This document shows, piece by piece, positions 25,273 through 34,464 of a DNA stretch of 64,000 bases. Under the pieces are notes generated by a model. The model was not told the DNA's origin. It made no database searches and saw only the letters and a program-made list of their open reading frames with translations. Both the position numbers and the translations under genes were made by a program. The DNA comes from Verrucomicrobiia bacterium (GTDB lineage Bacteria; Verrucomicrobiota; Verrucomicrobiia; Limisphaerales; UBA9464): contig JAHCBB010000007.1 in NCBI GenBank assembly GCA_019634635.1, forward strand, positions 143,872 to 207,871, given 5' to 3'. Within the stretch, counting starts at the first letter, position 1, and every line of letters starts with the position of its first letter.

Positions 25273-27057
25273 CTAGATGGGGGCCGCCAGCTCCCGACGC
25301 GTGAAAATCCAGATGCCCGCCCCGCCAAAGAGCCCTCCGGCAACTCCCACCACCAGGAACGCCGCACGTGCCAGGTGGCCCCAGGTGATGTTGCGTCCGG
25401 TGCTCAGGGCGTCCACTGGATTGTAGCCGGTCACCAGTTCGATCAGGCGGCGCACCGAACCGTACACCGCCACGGAGGCGCGGTTCACCATGGACTCCTC
25501 GGCCACCATTCCGGTTTCGCTGTCAATGCCCACGATCCCGCGTTGCTCAACCACCTGCTTCAGCGTGCCGCTCGACAGGCCGACGACCAGGATGCTGAAC
25601 GACACAAAGGCGGCGACGCTGAACTGGAGCTTGGAGGCGGCAAACAGGCCGATCGCCGCCAGAAGCGCCAGCCAGAACAGGATGATGGAGAGGCCGCGAA
25701 CAAAATTCGGACCAAATCCGCCCACCGGATACAGCACTTCGAGGCCGTCCTCGAGGGGGAACAGGACCGGGCGCGGATTCAGGTTGTAGCCCACGATGGT
25801 GAGCATGCCGTTGGCCCCGATGAGATTGGTGCCGATGGGGAACGTGCTGGCCGATTCCGCGGCAAAACTGTTCTGGATCCGCAGCGGCGTCCGCCCCTCG
25901 CTCCCGATCTCCCATCCGAACTGGTGCGGCGTGCTCGAGCCCGCCATGTCCGGCGAATAGAACTTCACCCGAATCTGCAGCGGCTTGTCCGCCAGGCGGG
26001 CCGCGCGGGAGCCGAAGGGAATCTGCCACACGCGGTAACTGTCGGTCGGCACCACCTGGTCCTGCGCCCGGAGGGTCTGACGGAACTGCTCGCGGATGAA
26101 CTTCGGGTCCAGCTGGGCGGCGGTGTCCTGACGCAGCCGCTCCTGCGTCAGCTTCTCCGCCTCCTGTTCATAGTCATGGATGGGCTCGCGGGCCACTCCC
26201 CGGGCGACGAGCACCTCCTCGCGCAGGATCATCTGCTCCCGTTCCGGCAGGCCGGAGGCCTTCCAGTACAGCAGCACATAGAGGCTGGCGCCGGTGACGA
26301 CGAGGAAGGCGAGGTTGAGCAGGGTGATGCCCAGCCACTTGCCGAGCCACACCTGCCACCGCGGAATGGGTTTGGCGCAGACCAGCTGAAGGGTGGCGTC
26401 CTCGACATCGCGCGCGAGCGTCCCGCAGGCCAGCCAGAGGGTGACGAACCCGAGCAGGGCGGTGATGCTGGTGAGCGTGTAGGTGATGAGGATCTGGGTG
26501 AAACCCTGGGCCGAGCCATCGTGCTTGATCACGACCGGCAGCGCGATGACGACCGCCAGCAGCAACAGCAGGAGCACGACCACCAGCCGGAAGCGGAACG
26601 CCGCCCGGAGGGTCAACTGGGCGACGGCGGCCAGGCCGCGAAGGTCGCGGGGGACCAGGTCCGGCACGACCCACATCCGGCGCGCGCGCCATTCGGTGAG
26701 CGGCACCCCGCCCGCCGCGGCCAGCTTGGCGAGGGCCGCGGGGCCATTCCGGGCCGGGATCGTGCAAACGTACGCGAAGCCGGAGCGTTCGGCAGACAGC
26801 TCCCGGAACCGGCGCGCCAGCCCTCCGATCACCAACCCGAGCGCGGCCTGGAACGCCACCCCTGCGGGCGTGGGCGCCCCTCCCAGGTGCAGCAGCAGGA
26901 GGCCCAGTCCGTTGGCCAGCAGCGCGGTGGAGCCCTCCACCCACAGTCCCTGGCGATAGAGCCAGATCCACGAGAGCACCGCCGCCACCGGTGAGAATCC
27001 CCTCCGGATCGCGCGGTGTTCCTGCGACGGATGCTGGTAGATCTCGAAGTGGCTCAC
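25273..27057 (-). CDS. ABC-2 type transporter permease with N-terminal DUF2628-like domain
   Basis: A 594-aa membrane protein. Residues 1 to about 95 look like DUF2628 (EIYQHPSQEHRAIRRGFSPV, then AAVLSWIWLYRQGLW, then two hydrophobic helices). From about residue 155 it is an ABC-2 permease: hydrophobic helices at about 162-185, ILITYTLTSITALLGFVTLW, a membrane-proximal KPIPRWQVWLGKWLGI segment, a large extracytoplasmic domain, and C-terminal helices ending near IWIFTRREL. The C-terminal hydrophobic block and the adjacent ATPase gene support a complete transporter. Substrate unknown. The fusion of the two modules is unusual. Confidence 0.72.
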   Translation of the reverse strand: MSHFEIYQHPSQEHRAIRRGFSPVAAVLSWIWLYRQGLWVEGSTALLANGLGLLLLHLGGAPTPAGVAFQAALGLVIGGLARRFRELSAERSGFAYVCTIPARNGPAALAKLAAAGGVPLTEWRARRMWVVPDLVPRDLRGLAAVAQLTLRAAFRFRLVVVLLLLLLAVVIALPVVIKHDGSAQGFTQILITYTLTSITALLGFVTLWLACGTLARDVEDATLQLVCAKPIPRWQVWLGKWLGITLLNLAFLVVTGASLYVLLYWKASGLPEREQMILREEVLVARGVAREPIHDYEQEAEKLTQERLRQDTAAQLDPKFIREQFRQTLRAQDQVVPTDSYRVWQIPFGSRAARLADKPLQIRVKFYSPDMAGSSTPHQFGWEIGSEGRTPLRIQNSFAAESASTFPIGTNLIGANGMLTIVGYNLNPRPVLFPLEDGLEVLYPVGGFGPNFVRGLSIILFWLALLAAIGLFAASKLQFSVAAFVSFSILVVGLSSGTLKQVVEQRGIVGIDSETGMVAEESMVNRASVAVYGSVRRLIELVTGYNPVDALSTGRNITWGHLARAAFLVVGVAGGLFGGAGIWIFTRRELAAPI

Positions 27058-27065
27058 GGCGGCGC

Positions 27066-28292
27066 TCAGGGCTTCGGGCCGCCGAGGAGGCCCGACAGTT
27101 TCTCGTTGGCCTTGGAGAGGTCCGCAGGTGCCGCCTCAGGTGCGGTCTCCGGTGGCGGCGCCTTCGAGTCGGCGTCCCCTGCCGCCGGCATGCCGCCGCG
27201 GGTGAGCTGCGCCAGCCGCGATTCATCCACGGGCGCTGCGGACGCCGTCGCTTCGACGGGAGCGGCCGCCGGTGCGGTGGGGCGGGTCAGGCGGTCCAGC
27301 ACGCGCCCGGACTGCGAGGGCGCCTCGGCCTGACCGCCGACGATGAACTGGGCGACCTGGTTGCCGCTGGTCGCCCCGCTGGTGGCATCGGCCTTGGCCC
27401 GGGCCCGCTCCACGACGCCGAGGAAATAACTCTCAAGGTTCTGGGTTGGTGTGTCCACGCGGACCCGGTCGCCGGCCTCGCGCCGGAGCAGTTCGAGGGC
27501 CTGCTGGAGCGTGTCCCGAGAGACCACCGGTGCGGTGATCTGCACCTCGTCGGGCTCCGCCAGCAGTTCCTGGAGCGTTCCCTGGGCCTGGATCCGGCCG
27601 CCATAGTAGATCACGACGCGGTCGCACACATCCTGCACGTCGGCGAGCAGGTGGCTGCTGAGGATCACCGTTTTGCCCCGCCGGGCGAGCGCGAGGATGA
27701 GCTGCTTGATCTCGTGGCAGCCGATGGGATCGAGCCCGGCGGTGGGCTCGTCGAGGATCACCAGGTCGGGATCATTGATCAGGGCCTGGGCGAGCCCGAT
27801 GCGCCGCTGCATGCCCTTGGAGAACTCGCCCACCGTGCGGGCGCGGGCCTGGTTGAGCCCGACCATCTCGATCAACTGCTCCGCGCGATTCCGGCGCTCG
27901 GCGGCGTCGAGGTGGAACAAATTGCCGAAGAAGTCGAGGGTCTCCCCGGGATTCAGGAAGCGGTAGAGGTAGCTTTCCTCCGGCAGGTAGCCGATGCGCG
28001 CCTTGGTCCGGACATGCCGCGGCGACTCGCCAAACACGGTGAGCGCCCCCCGGCTGGGGTACAGCAGCCCCAGGATCATCTTGATCGTCGTGCTCTTGCC
28101 CGAACCGTTGGGGCCGAGCAGGCCGAACACCTCGCCCTGGCGGACTTCGAAGTCCACGGCGTCCACGGCACGGGCCTTCGGGCGGCCCCAGAAGTCCTTG
28201 AACACCTTGGTCAACCCCGTGGCGCGGATGATCACCTCGCGGGGGTTTGCGGGGGCGGCGCCGGGGGCTTGGGGGGTGGGAACCGTGGCCAT
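27066..28292 (-). CDS. ABC transporter ATP-binding protein with Ala/Pro-rich C-terminal extension
   Basis: A 408-aa nucleotide-binding subunit. Walker A is GPNGSGKST (60-68), the signature is FSKGMQRR (157-164), Walker B is LVILDEP with D181 and E182, and the H-loop is SSH with H214. It lies 8 nt upstream of the permease gene on the same strand and should power that permease. About 90 residues at the C-terminus are alanine- and proline-rich low-complexity sequence not needed for the core fold. The family includes drug, lipid and polysaccharide exporters; which one applies here is not visible. Confidence 0.88.
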   Translation of the reverse strand: MATVPTPQAPGAAPANPREVIIRATGLTKVFKDFWGRPKARAVDAVDFEVRQGEVFGLLGPNGSGKSTTIKMILGLLYPSRGALTVFGESPRHVRTKARIGYLPEESYLYRFLNPGETLDFFGNLFHLDAAERRNRAEQLIEMVGLNQARARTVGEFSKGMQRRIGLAQALINDPDLVILDEPTAGLDPIGCHEIKQLILALARRGKTVILSSHLLADVQDVCDRVVIYYGGRIQAQGTLQELLAEPDEVQITAPVVSRDTLQQALELLRREAGDRVRVDTPTQNLESYFLGVVERARAKADATSGATSGNQVAQFIVGGQAEAPSQSGRVLDRLTRPTAPAAAPVEATASAAPVDESRLAQLTRGGMPAAGDADSKAPPPETAPEAAPADLSKANEKLSGLLGGPKP

Positions 28293-28328
28293 GGGAGCGG
28301 TTCAACGAGGGACGCACACGCGGGCCGG

Positions 28329-28352
28329 GGCCGCCGGTCCGGACCGGCGGCC
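28329..28352. repeat. 24-bp perfect palindrome between P-type ATPase and ABC ATPase genes
   Basis: The 12-bp arm GGCCGCCGGTCC is followed directly by its reverse complement. It lies in the 134-bp gap between two same-strand genes. No T-run follows on either strand, so it is not a textbook intrinsic terminator. It could still be an attenuator, a cruciform or a protein-binding site. Confidence 0.5.
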
Positions 28353-28426
28353 GGGCGGCTCCAGCTCGCGACGCAGTGCCACCGGCTCCAAGGTGTCGTG
28401 GGTGCTCATGCTTGACGAACGTGCCC

Positions 28427-30433
28427 TCAGGCCACTTGGGGCGTCAACCTGGCGGAACCCCCGGCATCCGGCGCGGCGGCCGGCGACGGGACGGGGGCCA
28501 CGAAGGGCTCCAGTTCCTCGCCCTGACGGACCAGTCGGGCGCTGTTGAACACCACGATCAGCGAACCGGCATTGTGCAGGATCGCGGCAACGATGGGGTT
28601 CAGATAGCCGGCGGCGGCGGCGGCGAGGCCGCCGATGATGAAGAACACGCCGAACAGAAAGTTCTGGTTGATCACCGCACGGGCCATGCGGGAGAGCCGG
28701 ATCAGGAACGGCAGACGCCGCAGGTCATTGTTCATCAGCGCGATCGTCGCCGAGTGGATCGCCACCTCGCTGCCGGCCGCGCCCATCGCGATGCTGATGT
28801 CGCCTGCGGCGAGGGCCGGCGCGTCATTGACGCCGTCGCCGACCACCGCCACGCGGTGTCCCTTGGCCTTGTAGGCGCGGACGAACTCCACCTTGTCCTG
28901 CGGCAGGCATTCGGCGACGACCTCGGGCATGCCGATCTCGGTGGCCACACGCTCGGCCACCGGCTTGCGGTCGCCGCTGACCATGGCCAGGCGCCGGATG
29001 CCGACCGCCTGGAGTCCCTTGATCGCGTCGGCCGCCTCGGCGCGCACCTGGTCCTGCAGGCCGAACCACCCGATGCATTCCCCATTGCGGGCGACGAACA
29101 GCAGGCTGAATCCGGCCGCCTCGTCAAGGTCCACCGTGTCCAGGAACCCGCCATCCACCCCGTTGTCCTTCAGCCATGCGGCGCGTCCAATCAGGACCCG
29201 CTGGCCCTCGACCACCGCGGCGACCCCGCGGCCCGCGGTCTCCTTGAACTCGGTGGCCGCCGCCAGCGGCACCCCGGCCTCCTCGGCGAGCTGGACCAGG
29301 GCCTTGGCGGTGGGATGATTCGAAAACTGTTCGACGCTGGCCGACACGCGCAGCAGTTCCGCCGGGGCGATATCCCCCAACGGATTCAAACGGCTCACCA
29401 CCAGGCGTCCTGAGGTCAGCGTGCCGGTCTTGTCGAAGACGAACGCCGTGATGCGCGCCGCCGCCTCCAGGTCCGCGATGTTCTTCACCAGCACCCCGAG
29501 ACGCGCCGCGGCGCTCAACGCCGCGACCATCGCGGTCGGGGTTGCCAGGATGAAGGCACAGGGACACGCCACCACCAGCACCGCAATCACCCGGGTGAGG
29601 TCCTGCGTGAACGCCCAAACCAGCGCGCCGATGACCAGGACCAGCGGCGTGTAGTAGCCCATGTACTGGTCAATGATCCGCATGAACGGCAGCTTCGTCT
29701 TCTCCGCCGCCAGGATCAGTTCCCGAACCCGGCCGATCGCGGTGTCCTCACCCGCCTTGGTCACACGAATCTCCAGCGCGCCGGTGAGATTGATGGTTCC
29801 GGCAAACACGGGGTCGCCGACCGTCTTGTCCACCGGCAGGGATTCGCCGGTGATGCTGGCCTGGTTGACGGACGCCTGGCCGCTGAGGATCACGCCGTCG
29901 CCGGCGATGTTGTCGCCGGGGCGGATCCGCAGGACGTCGCCCACGCGCAACTCGCTGGCCGGGACCTCCTCCTCCCGGCCGTTCACCAGGCGCCGCGCCT
30001 TGGTCGGCGTGATCTTGACCAGCGATTCGATCGAGGCCCGGGCGCCGGCGGCGGTGCGGGTCTCGATGATCTCACCCAGGAGCATGAAGAACGCGACGAT
30101 GCCCGCGGTGCGAAAATCCCCGCTGGCGGCCGACGCCAGGACGCCCAGGGCGACGAGTTCGTTGATGCTCAACAGGCCGCGCTTCAGGTCGAGGAAGGCC
30201 ACCTTGAGGATGGGATACCCGAGCAGGATCGCCCCGATCATCGCACTCAGTCCGGCGACCGTGCTGCCCCTCTGGAACACCCAGTCCACCAGGAATGAGT
30301 TCAGCACAAAGATCAGGCCGATCAGCGTCTGGGTCAGCTTGACGTTGGTGTGCGAGTGGTCGAGACCGCCGTGGTCGTGGCCGCATTCGCAGCCGGGGGC
30401 GGGCTGGGTGGACAGAAGCGAGGTGACTTGCAT
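28427..30433 (-). CDS. Heavy-metal translocating P1B-type ATPase
   Basis: A 668-aa transporter. The phosphorylation motif is DKTGT (D334), the membrane metal site is CPC (290-292), and the actuator motif is TGES near residue 197. There is a hinge GDGVNDAP and the usual membrane helices before and after. The N-terminus carries a short Cys/His cluster (CECGHDHGGLDHSH) instead of a full heavy-metal-associated domain. CPC together with the His cluster suggests Zn/Cd/Co export, but the metal is inferred. I started it at the ATG at 30433: the longer frame to 30580 overlaps the upstream gene and adds non-family residues. It follows the SPFH genes with a 19-nt gap. Confidence 0.87.
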   Translation of the reverse strand: MQVTSLLSTQPAPGCECGHDHGGLDHSHTNVKLTQTLIGLIFVLNSFLVDWVFQRGSTVAGLSAMIGAILLGYPILKVAFLDLKRGLLSINELVALGVLASAASGDFRTAGIVAFFMLLGEIIETRTAAGARASIESLVKITPTKARRLVNGREEEVPASELRVGDVLRIRPGDNIAGDGVILSGQASVNQASITGESLPVDKTVGDPVFAGTINLTGALEIRVTKAGEDTAIGRVRELILAAEKTKLPFMRIIDQYMGYYTPLVLVIGALVWAFTQDLTRVIAVLVVACPCAFILATPTAMVAALSAAARLGVLVKNIADLEAAARITAFVFDKTGTLTSGRLVVSRLNPLGDIAPAELLRVSASVEQFSNHPTAKALVQLAEEAGVPLAAATEFKETAGRGVAAVVEGQRVLIGRAAWLKDNGVDGGFLDTVDLDEAAGFSLLFVARNGECIGWFGLQDQVRAEAADAIKGLQAVGIRRLAMVSGDRKPVAERVATEIGMPEVVAECLPQDKVEFVRAYKAKGHRVAVVGDGVNDAPALAAGDISIAMGAAGSEVAIHSATIALMNNDLRRLPFLIRLSRMARAVINQNFLFGVFFIIGGLAAAAAGYLNPIVAAILHNAGSLIVVFNSARLVRQGEELEPFVAPVPSPAAAPDAGGSARLTPQVA

Positions 30434-30452
30434 CGCGGTGGGGTGTGGGGGG

Positions 30453-31565
30453 TTACTGCGCCGGCGGCATTGCGTAGGGATCCCGGCGCACCGGCGCCAG
30501 CGGCTCCCGGTTGAGCTGCAGCCGGAGCTCGCGGGGTTGACCGCCGGCGGTGTCCGGAATGAAAAACTTGTCCGGGGCATTCGTCAGGATGTGCCCGAGG
30601 GCCTCCAGGCGCAGGCGCGTGCGCAACAGGCCGGGATCGCGTCCATAGGCCGGCAATTGATCCCGGAAATACTGCGCCTCGGCCGCCATCGCCAGGACCA
30701 GCCGGTTGCTCACCGTCAGCGCCGCGGAGCGCATCGCGGCGGCCTCGCCCTCGGCCTTCCGCACCCGTTCGTCAAAGTAGCCCCGGGCGTCGCTGATGGT
30801 CTTGGACTGCGCCTGCGCCGCGTTCAGCACCGCGTCAAAGGCCTCCTTCACATAGCCCGGCGGGGCCACCTCGACCGTGAGGGATTCGAGCGTCACGCCA
30901 AACCGGCCCTGCTCGATCAGGGCGGCCATCTGTCCGCGGACCGCGCTGCGGAACGCCTCGACGTCCCGGTACACCGCGGCGTCCGCCTGGAAGCGCGCGC
31001 CGGTCCGGCAGATCGCATTGTTCAGCGCGTTGGCCAGCACCCCCTCCACATTGGCGAACGCAAACGCATACGCCACCGGGTCGGTCACCCGGTAGGTCAT
31101 GGTCGCGCGCACATGCAGGATGTTCCCGTCGCTGGTCAGCACGTAGCCGTCCACGCCCGGGTTCAGGCTGGGATACGCCTCCGGACCCTGCCGCATGGCC
31201 TCCATCTCCGCGCTGGTGGCGTACCACGCGTTGGAGGCGGACACCGTCTTGGCCTCACCGCTGCGGATCCGGACGATCTCGTCCACCGGATAGGGAAATG
31301 CCATGTGCAATCCCTGGCCCAGGATCTGGTCGGGACCGGTCCCCACCGGCTTCCCGAAGCGCAGCACGATGGCCACCTCGTTGGGGCTGACCGTGAAGAC
31401 GCAGGAAAAAACGAAGGCGGCGAGGAGCAGCACTCCGAAGATCCGGACCAGCAGGAAACTGCTGCCCAGTGCCTCGTTGAGGGCCTGACTGGAGGCATCC
31501 TCCACGCCGCGGACCGGCAGGCCGGGCGTCCGGGACGGCCCGGGTGTCTGGGGAGAGGCGGCCAT
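30453..31565 (-). CDS. SPFH/Band 7 protein, HflK-like
   Basis: A 370-aa protein with one transmembrane helix (residues about 37-59) followed by an SPFH domain (NEVAIVLRFGKPVG...GLHMAFPYPVDEIVRI, then NILHVRATMTYRVTDPVAYA). A coiled-coil C-terminus includes AQSKTISDARGYFDERVRKA. HflK/HflC complexes regulate the FtsH protease and organise membrane domains. This is one of three adjacent SPFH genes on the same strand. Which one plays HflK cannot be settled by sequence alone. Confidence 0.78.
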   Translation of the reverse strand: MAASPQTPGPSRTPGLPVRGVEDASSQALNEALGSSFLLVRIFGVLLLAAFVFSCVFTVSPNEVAIVLRFGKPVGTGPDQILGQGLHMAFPYPVDEIVRIRSGEAKTVSASNAWYATSAEMEAMRQGPEAYPSLNPGVDGYVLTSDGNILHVRATMTYRVTDPVAYAFAFANVEGVLANALNNAICRTGARFQADAAVYRDVEAFRSAVRGQMAALIEQGRFGVTLESLTVEVAPPGYVKEAFDAVLNAAQAQSKTISDARGYFDERVRKAEGEAAAMRSAALTVSNRLVLAMAAEAQYFRDQLPAYGRDPGLLRTRLRLEALGHILTNAPDKFFIPDTAGGQPRELRLQLNREPLAPVRRDPYAMPPAQ

Positions 31566-31577
31566 GGTGCGGGCGGC

Positions 31578-32492
31578 TCAGGGGTTGCGGGTGGACAGCG
31601 ACGGGACTGTCTGAACCTTGTCCCCGGTGAGCAGATTAAACGGGGTGGTCCTTTGGTCGAGGATGAGCGTGGAGCGGTCGCGCAGGGCGTCGCGCAGGGC
31701 GTTGAGCTGGAGGATGAAGACAGCCAGATCCGGATTCTGCTCGAGCACCGCCAGTTCCTGGGAGGCACGGGCCAGCGCATCGCCCTTGATGCGCAACGCC
31801 TCGGCATCCGCGCGCGCCAGCATCTCGTCCCGCCGCCGGTCCGCCTCGCTGCGGATCTCCAGGGAGCGTGCCGCGCCCTCGCCCTGATACTGCTTCACGA
31901 GGCGATCGCGTTCGGCGCGCATCCGCTCGAAGACCTTGGTGGTCGTGCTCTCCGGCAGCCCGAGTTGCTTGATGCCGACAAGGTCCACCTCCAGTCCATA
32001 GGTGCCCCGGGCCGCCGCCTGGACCTCCTTCAGCATGTCGTCCTCGATCTGGGTGAACTTGACCTGGTCGGAGTCGGCGGAAATCAGGTCACCAAAGTTG
32101 TAGCGTCCGATCACGGCGTTCTTGGCATTGCGGACCAGGTTCTCCAGCGCCTCCTCGGCCTTGAGCGTGTTGCCGTTGAAGATTTCGAGGAACTTCCGGG
32201 GATCGGAGATCCGCCATCCCACGAACACCGTGATCAGCAGGTTCTGGGCGTCGCGGGTGGTCGTCTGTTCGAACTTCCGCTCGAAGTTCTGGAGCCGCTT
32301 GTCAAACTTGTACACGGTCTGGATCGGCACCGGCAGGCGGAAGTGCAGGCCGGCCTGTTCATCTCGGGAGTAGCGCCCAAACGTGGTCACCACGGCAACC
32401 TCGGTGGTGCGCACCTGGAAGCAGAACAGCAGGGCCAGGAACACCAGGATCAACAGGGCGCCGACGACGAGCGAGAGGCGGGTGGTCTTCAT
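31578..32492 (-). CDS. hflC: SPFH/Band 7 protein, HflC-like
   Basis: A 304-aa protein with an N-terminal helix (LSLVVGALLILVFLALLFCF) and the HflC-type SPFH domain (TEVAVVTTFGRYSRDEQAGL, then HFRLPVPIQTVYKFDKRLQN), ending in a coiled-coil (RMRAERDRLVKQYQGEGAAR, then SLEIRSEADRRRDEML). The ERDRLVKQYQGEG/ARSLEI region is typical of HflC. It starts 26 nt after the HflK-like membrane protein gene and precedes the other HflK-like gene by 12 nt, so all three are probably co-transcribed and co-assembled. Confidence 0.82.
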   Translation of the reverse strand: MKTTRLSLVVGALLILVFLALLFCFQVRTTEVAVVTTFGRYSRDEQAGLHFRLPVPIQTVYKFDKRLQNFERKFEQTTTRDAQNLLITVFVGWRISDPRKFLEIFNGNTLKAEEALENLVRNAKNAVIGRYNFGDLISADSDQVKFTQIEDDMLKEVQAAARGTYGLEVDLVGIKQLGLPESTTTKVFERMRAERDRLVKQYQGEGAARSLEIRSEADRRRDEMLARADAEALRIKGDALARASQELAVLEQNPDLAVFILQLNALRDALRDRSTLILDQRTTPFNLLTGDKVQTVPSLSTRNP

Positions 32493-32518
32493 GAGGGAGA
32501 AATGGGGGAGCGGGACGG

Positions 32519-34423
32519 CTACTTCCTTTCCGGAGCATCAATGGCGAGGTCCCCGAGGTCGGGTCGCAGCTTGTCCTCCAGGTTCAGGACGAAGACGTCC
32601 GAGGTGTTGGTCACCCCGAGGACGAACTTCCGGGCCGGGCCGATGGCGTTGGTGAGGGCGTCGAGGTACGCCCATTGGGGAAAGACCCGCGGCGCGGCGG
32701 CGTAGGCGCGGAGCTGTCCGGGAAACTGGGCACTGCGCCCGGCCGCGGCCTGGACGGTCTGCTCGGCCGCCGCGTAGGCCGCGTTGGTGCGGGCCACCGC
32801 CCGGGCGCGTGCCTGGGGCAGGGTCTCCTGGCGGTATCCCTCCGCCTCATGGATCCTGGCCTGCATCTCGGAAATCGCCCCGATCACCTGCTCGTAGGCG
32901 CCCGCCACCGGCGTCGTCTTCGTCCCCATCGGCGGATGAATGTCCTGCAGGCCGACGAAGACAATGTCCACCCCCAATCCCGCAGCGTCCGCCTCGGTCT
33001 GAATGCGCCGCTTCAACTGCTGTGCGGCTTCAAGCCGGCCGTGGCTCATGATCGCGTCCATGTTCACGCTGACCAGGTACCGGACCACCTCGCTGTTGGC
33101 GATCCGTTCCAGCAACGTTGCGGGCTCGGCCGCCTGGTAGCCCCATTGGCGCACGTCCCTCACGCGATACTGGACCGGCACACTGACCGTCAGCAGGTTC
33201 ACCGGCACGGCGGCCTCGCCCCCTTCCATGAGACCGGCGCCGGACGGTCGGGCCGCTTGTTCACTGGCGACGAGCAAGTTCAACTCCTCCTTGTAGTGCG
33301 GTCGCGTCCAGACCAGCAGCCGCTCCTTCTCCATCTCGGGATCGGGGATCGCGCCCACCAGGAAGGTTTGGAGTTCCCGGGTGTTGTAGCGATGCGCGGC
33401 ATCCACGGGCCATGGCATCTTGAAGTGCAGCCCCGGTTCCAGGACTTCGCGTCCCTGGACCGGCTTCCCAAAACGCTCGAGCAGCGCCTGTTCGACCGGC
33501 TCGATCACCACCAGACAGGACGAGAACCAGAGGATGGCCACCCAGACGAGGGCGAACCCCGACAGCGACTGCTCGAGGTAGCGGTAGAACCAGGTGTCGC
33601 TGACCTTGAATCCGAACTGGTAGTCGAGCGCCTGCGCCGCCGTGTCGAACAGGCCGCCGCTCTGCCCGAGCAGGCCGATGATCCGGCTCTCGTAGAGCAA
33701 CCGCACCCCACCGCCCCGGACACGGGGCCGGTAGATCTCCAGCACGAGTCCGACGAGCGTCTCGACGGCAATCACGGCCATCAGGGCGGTCAGTCCCAGC
33801 GCCAGAAACCGGTCCCAGCGTCCGAAGCCCGCCCAGTCGAGTCCGGACGCCAGCGCTGCCAGCACCGAGACGACGGAGCCGAGCATGAGCGCGGAGGCAC
33901 TCGGCCGCAGCAGCGCGCTGCCCTCGAGTTGGGCAAGACGCGCGGAATAGCGGCCGGTAAGGAACAGGACGAAGGCCACGGCGGCAAAGATCGCCAGGCT
34001 GAGCGCCGCCGCCGACGGCTTGGCGAACATGTCGTCGGGACGCTTGAGATCGTTCCAGAAGTACCAGACGGCCGCGCATTCGCCGGCGAAGAGCACCAGG
34101 GTGAAGGCCGGGATGATCCAACGATCAAACTGCTCCCGGGCCCGGCGGGCGGGGGACACTTCCGCAGCGCTCGCCGTGAACAGGGCGGAATCGGCGCGAC
34201 CCCGGGCGAGGTCCTCAAGCTCCAGCCGTTCCGCCTCCTCGCGGTTCGCGAGCCCCATCTGGAACCACGCGACCACTGCCATGAGCAACGCGACCCCAAA
34301 AAAGGCCACCGCGACCTCGCCGGTTGCCGAACCGGACCGCCGCGCGAAGACCATCACGGTGACACCGCCGATCAACAGCAGCAGCCAGTTGACGAAGCCG
34401 GTCCTGGAAAGCGAGCGATCCAT
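32519..34423 (-). CDS. Polytopic membrane protein with C-terminal SPFH (HflK-like) domain
   Basis: A 634-aa protein. The first ~300 residues contain about six hydrophobic helices (for example FVNWLLLLIGGVTVMVFA, AVAFFGVALLMAVVAWF, AIFAAVAFVLFLTG). This is followed by another helix (FALVWVAILWFSSCLVVI) and an SPFH domain (VEQALLERFGKPVQGREVLE, then PGLHFKMPWPVDAAH) and helical tail. Standard HflK has one membrane helix, so this is an unusually large membrane-anchored version. The ATG at 34423 gives MDRSLSRTGFVNWL; the longer frame upstream overlaps the ABC permease gene and was rejected. Confidence 0.75.
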   Translation of the reverse strand: MDRSLSRTGFVNWLLLLIGGVTVMVFARRSGSATGEVAVAFFGVALLMAVVAWFQMGLANREEAERLELEDLARGRADSALFTASAAEVSPARRAREQFDRWIIPAFTLVLFAGECAAVWYFWNDLKRPDDMFAKPSAAALSLAIFAAVAFVLFLTGRYSARLAQLEGSALLRPSASALMLGSVVSVLAALASGLDWAGFGRWDRFLALGLTALMAVIAVETLVGLVLEIYRPRVRGGGVRLLYESRIIGLLGQSGGLFDTAAQALDYQFGFKVSDTWFYRYLEQSLSGFALVWVAILWFSSCLVVIEPVEQALLERFGKPVQGREVLEPGLHFKMPWPVDAAHRYNTRELQTFLVGAIPDPEMEKERLLVWTRPHYKEELNLLVASEQAARPSGAGLMEGGEAAVPVNLLTVSVPVQYRVRDVRQWGYQAAEPATLLERIANSEVVRYLVSVNMDAIMSHGRLEAAQQLKRRIQTEADAAGLGVDIVFVGLQDIHPPMGTKTTPVAGAYEQVIGAISEMQARIHEAEGYRQETLPQARARAVARTNAAYAAAEQTVQAAAGRSAQFPGQLRAYAAAPRVFPQWAYLDALTNAIGPARKFVLGVTNTSDVFVLNLEDKLRPDLGDLAIDAPERK

Positions 34424-34464
34424 GAAATCGAAGGGGTCTTGGTAAAGGATTCCCAGGACGGGGT

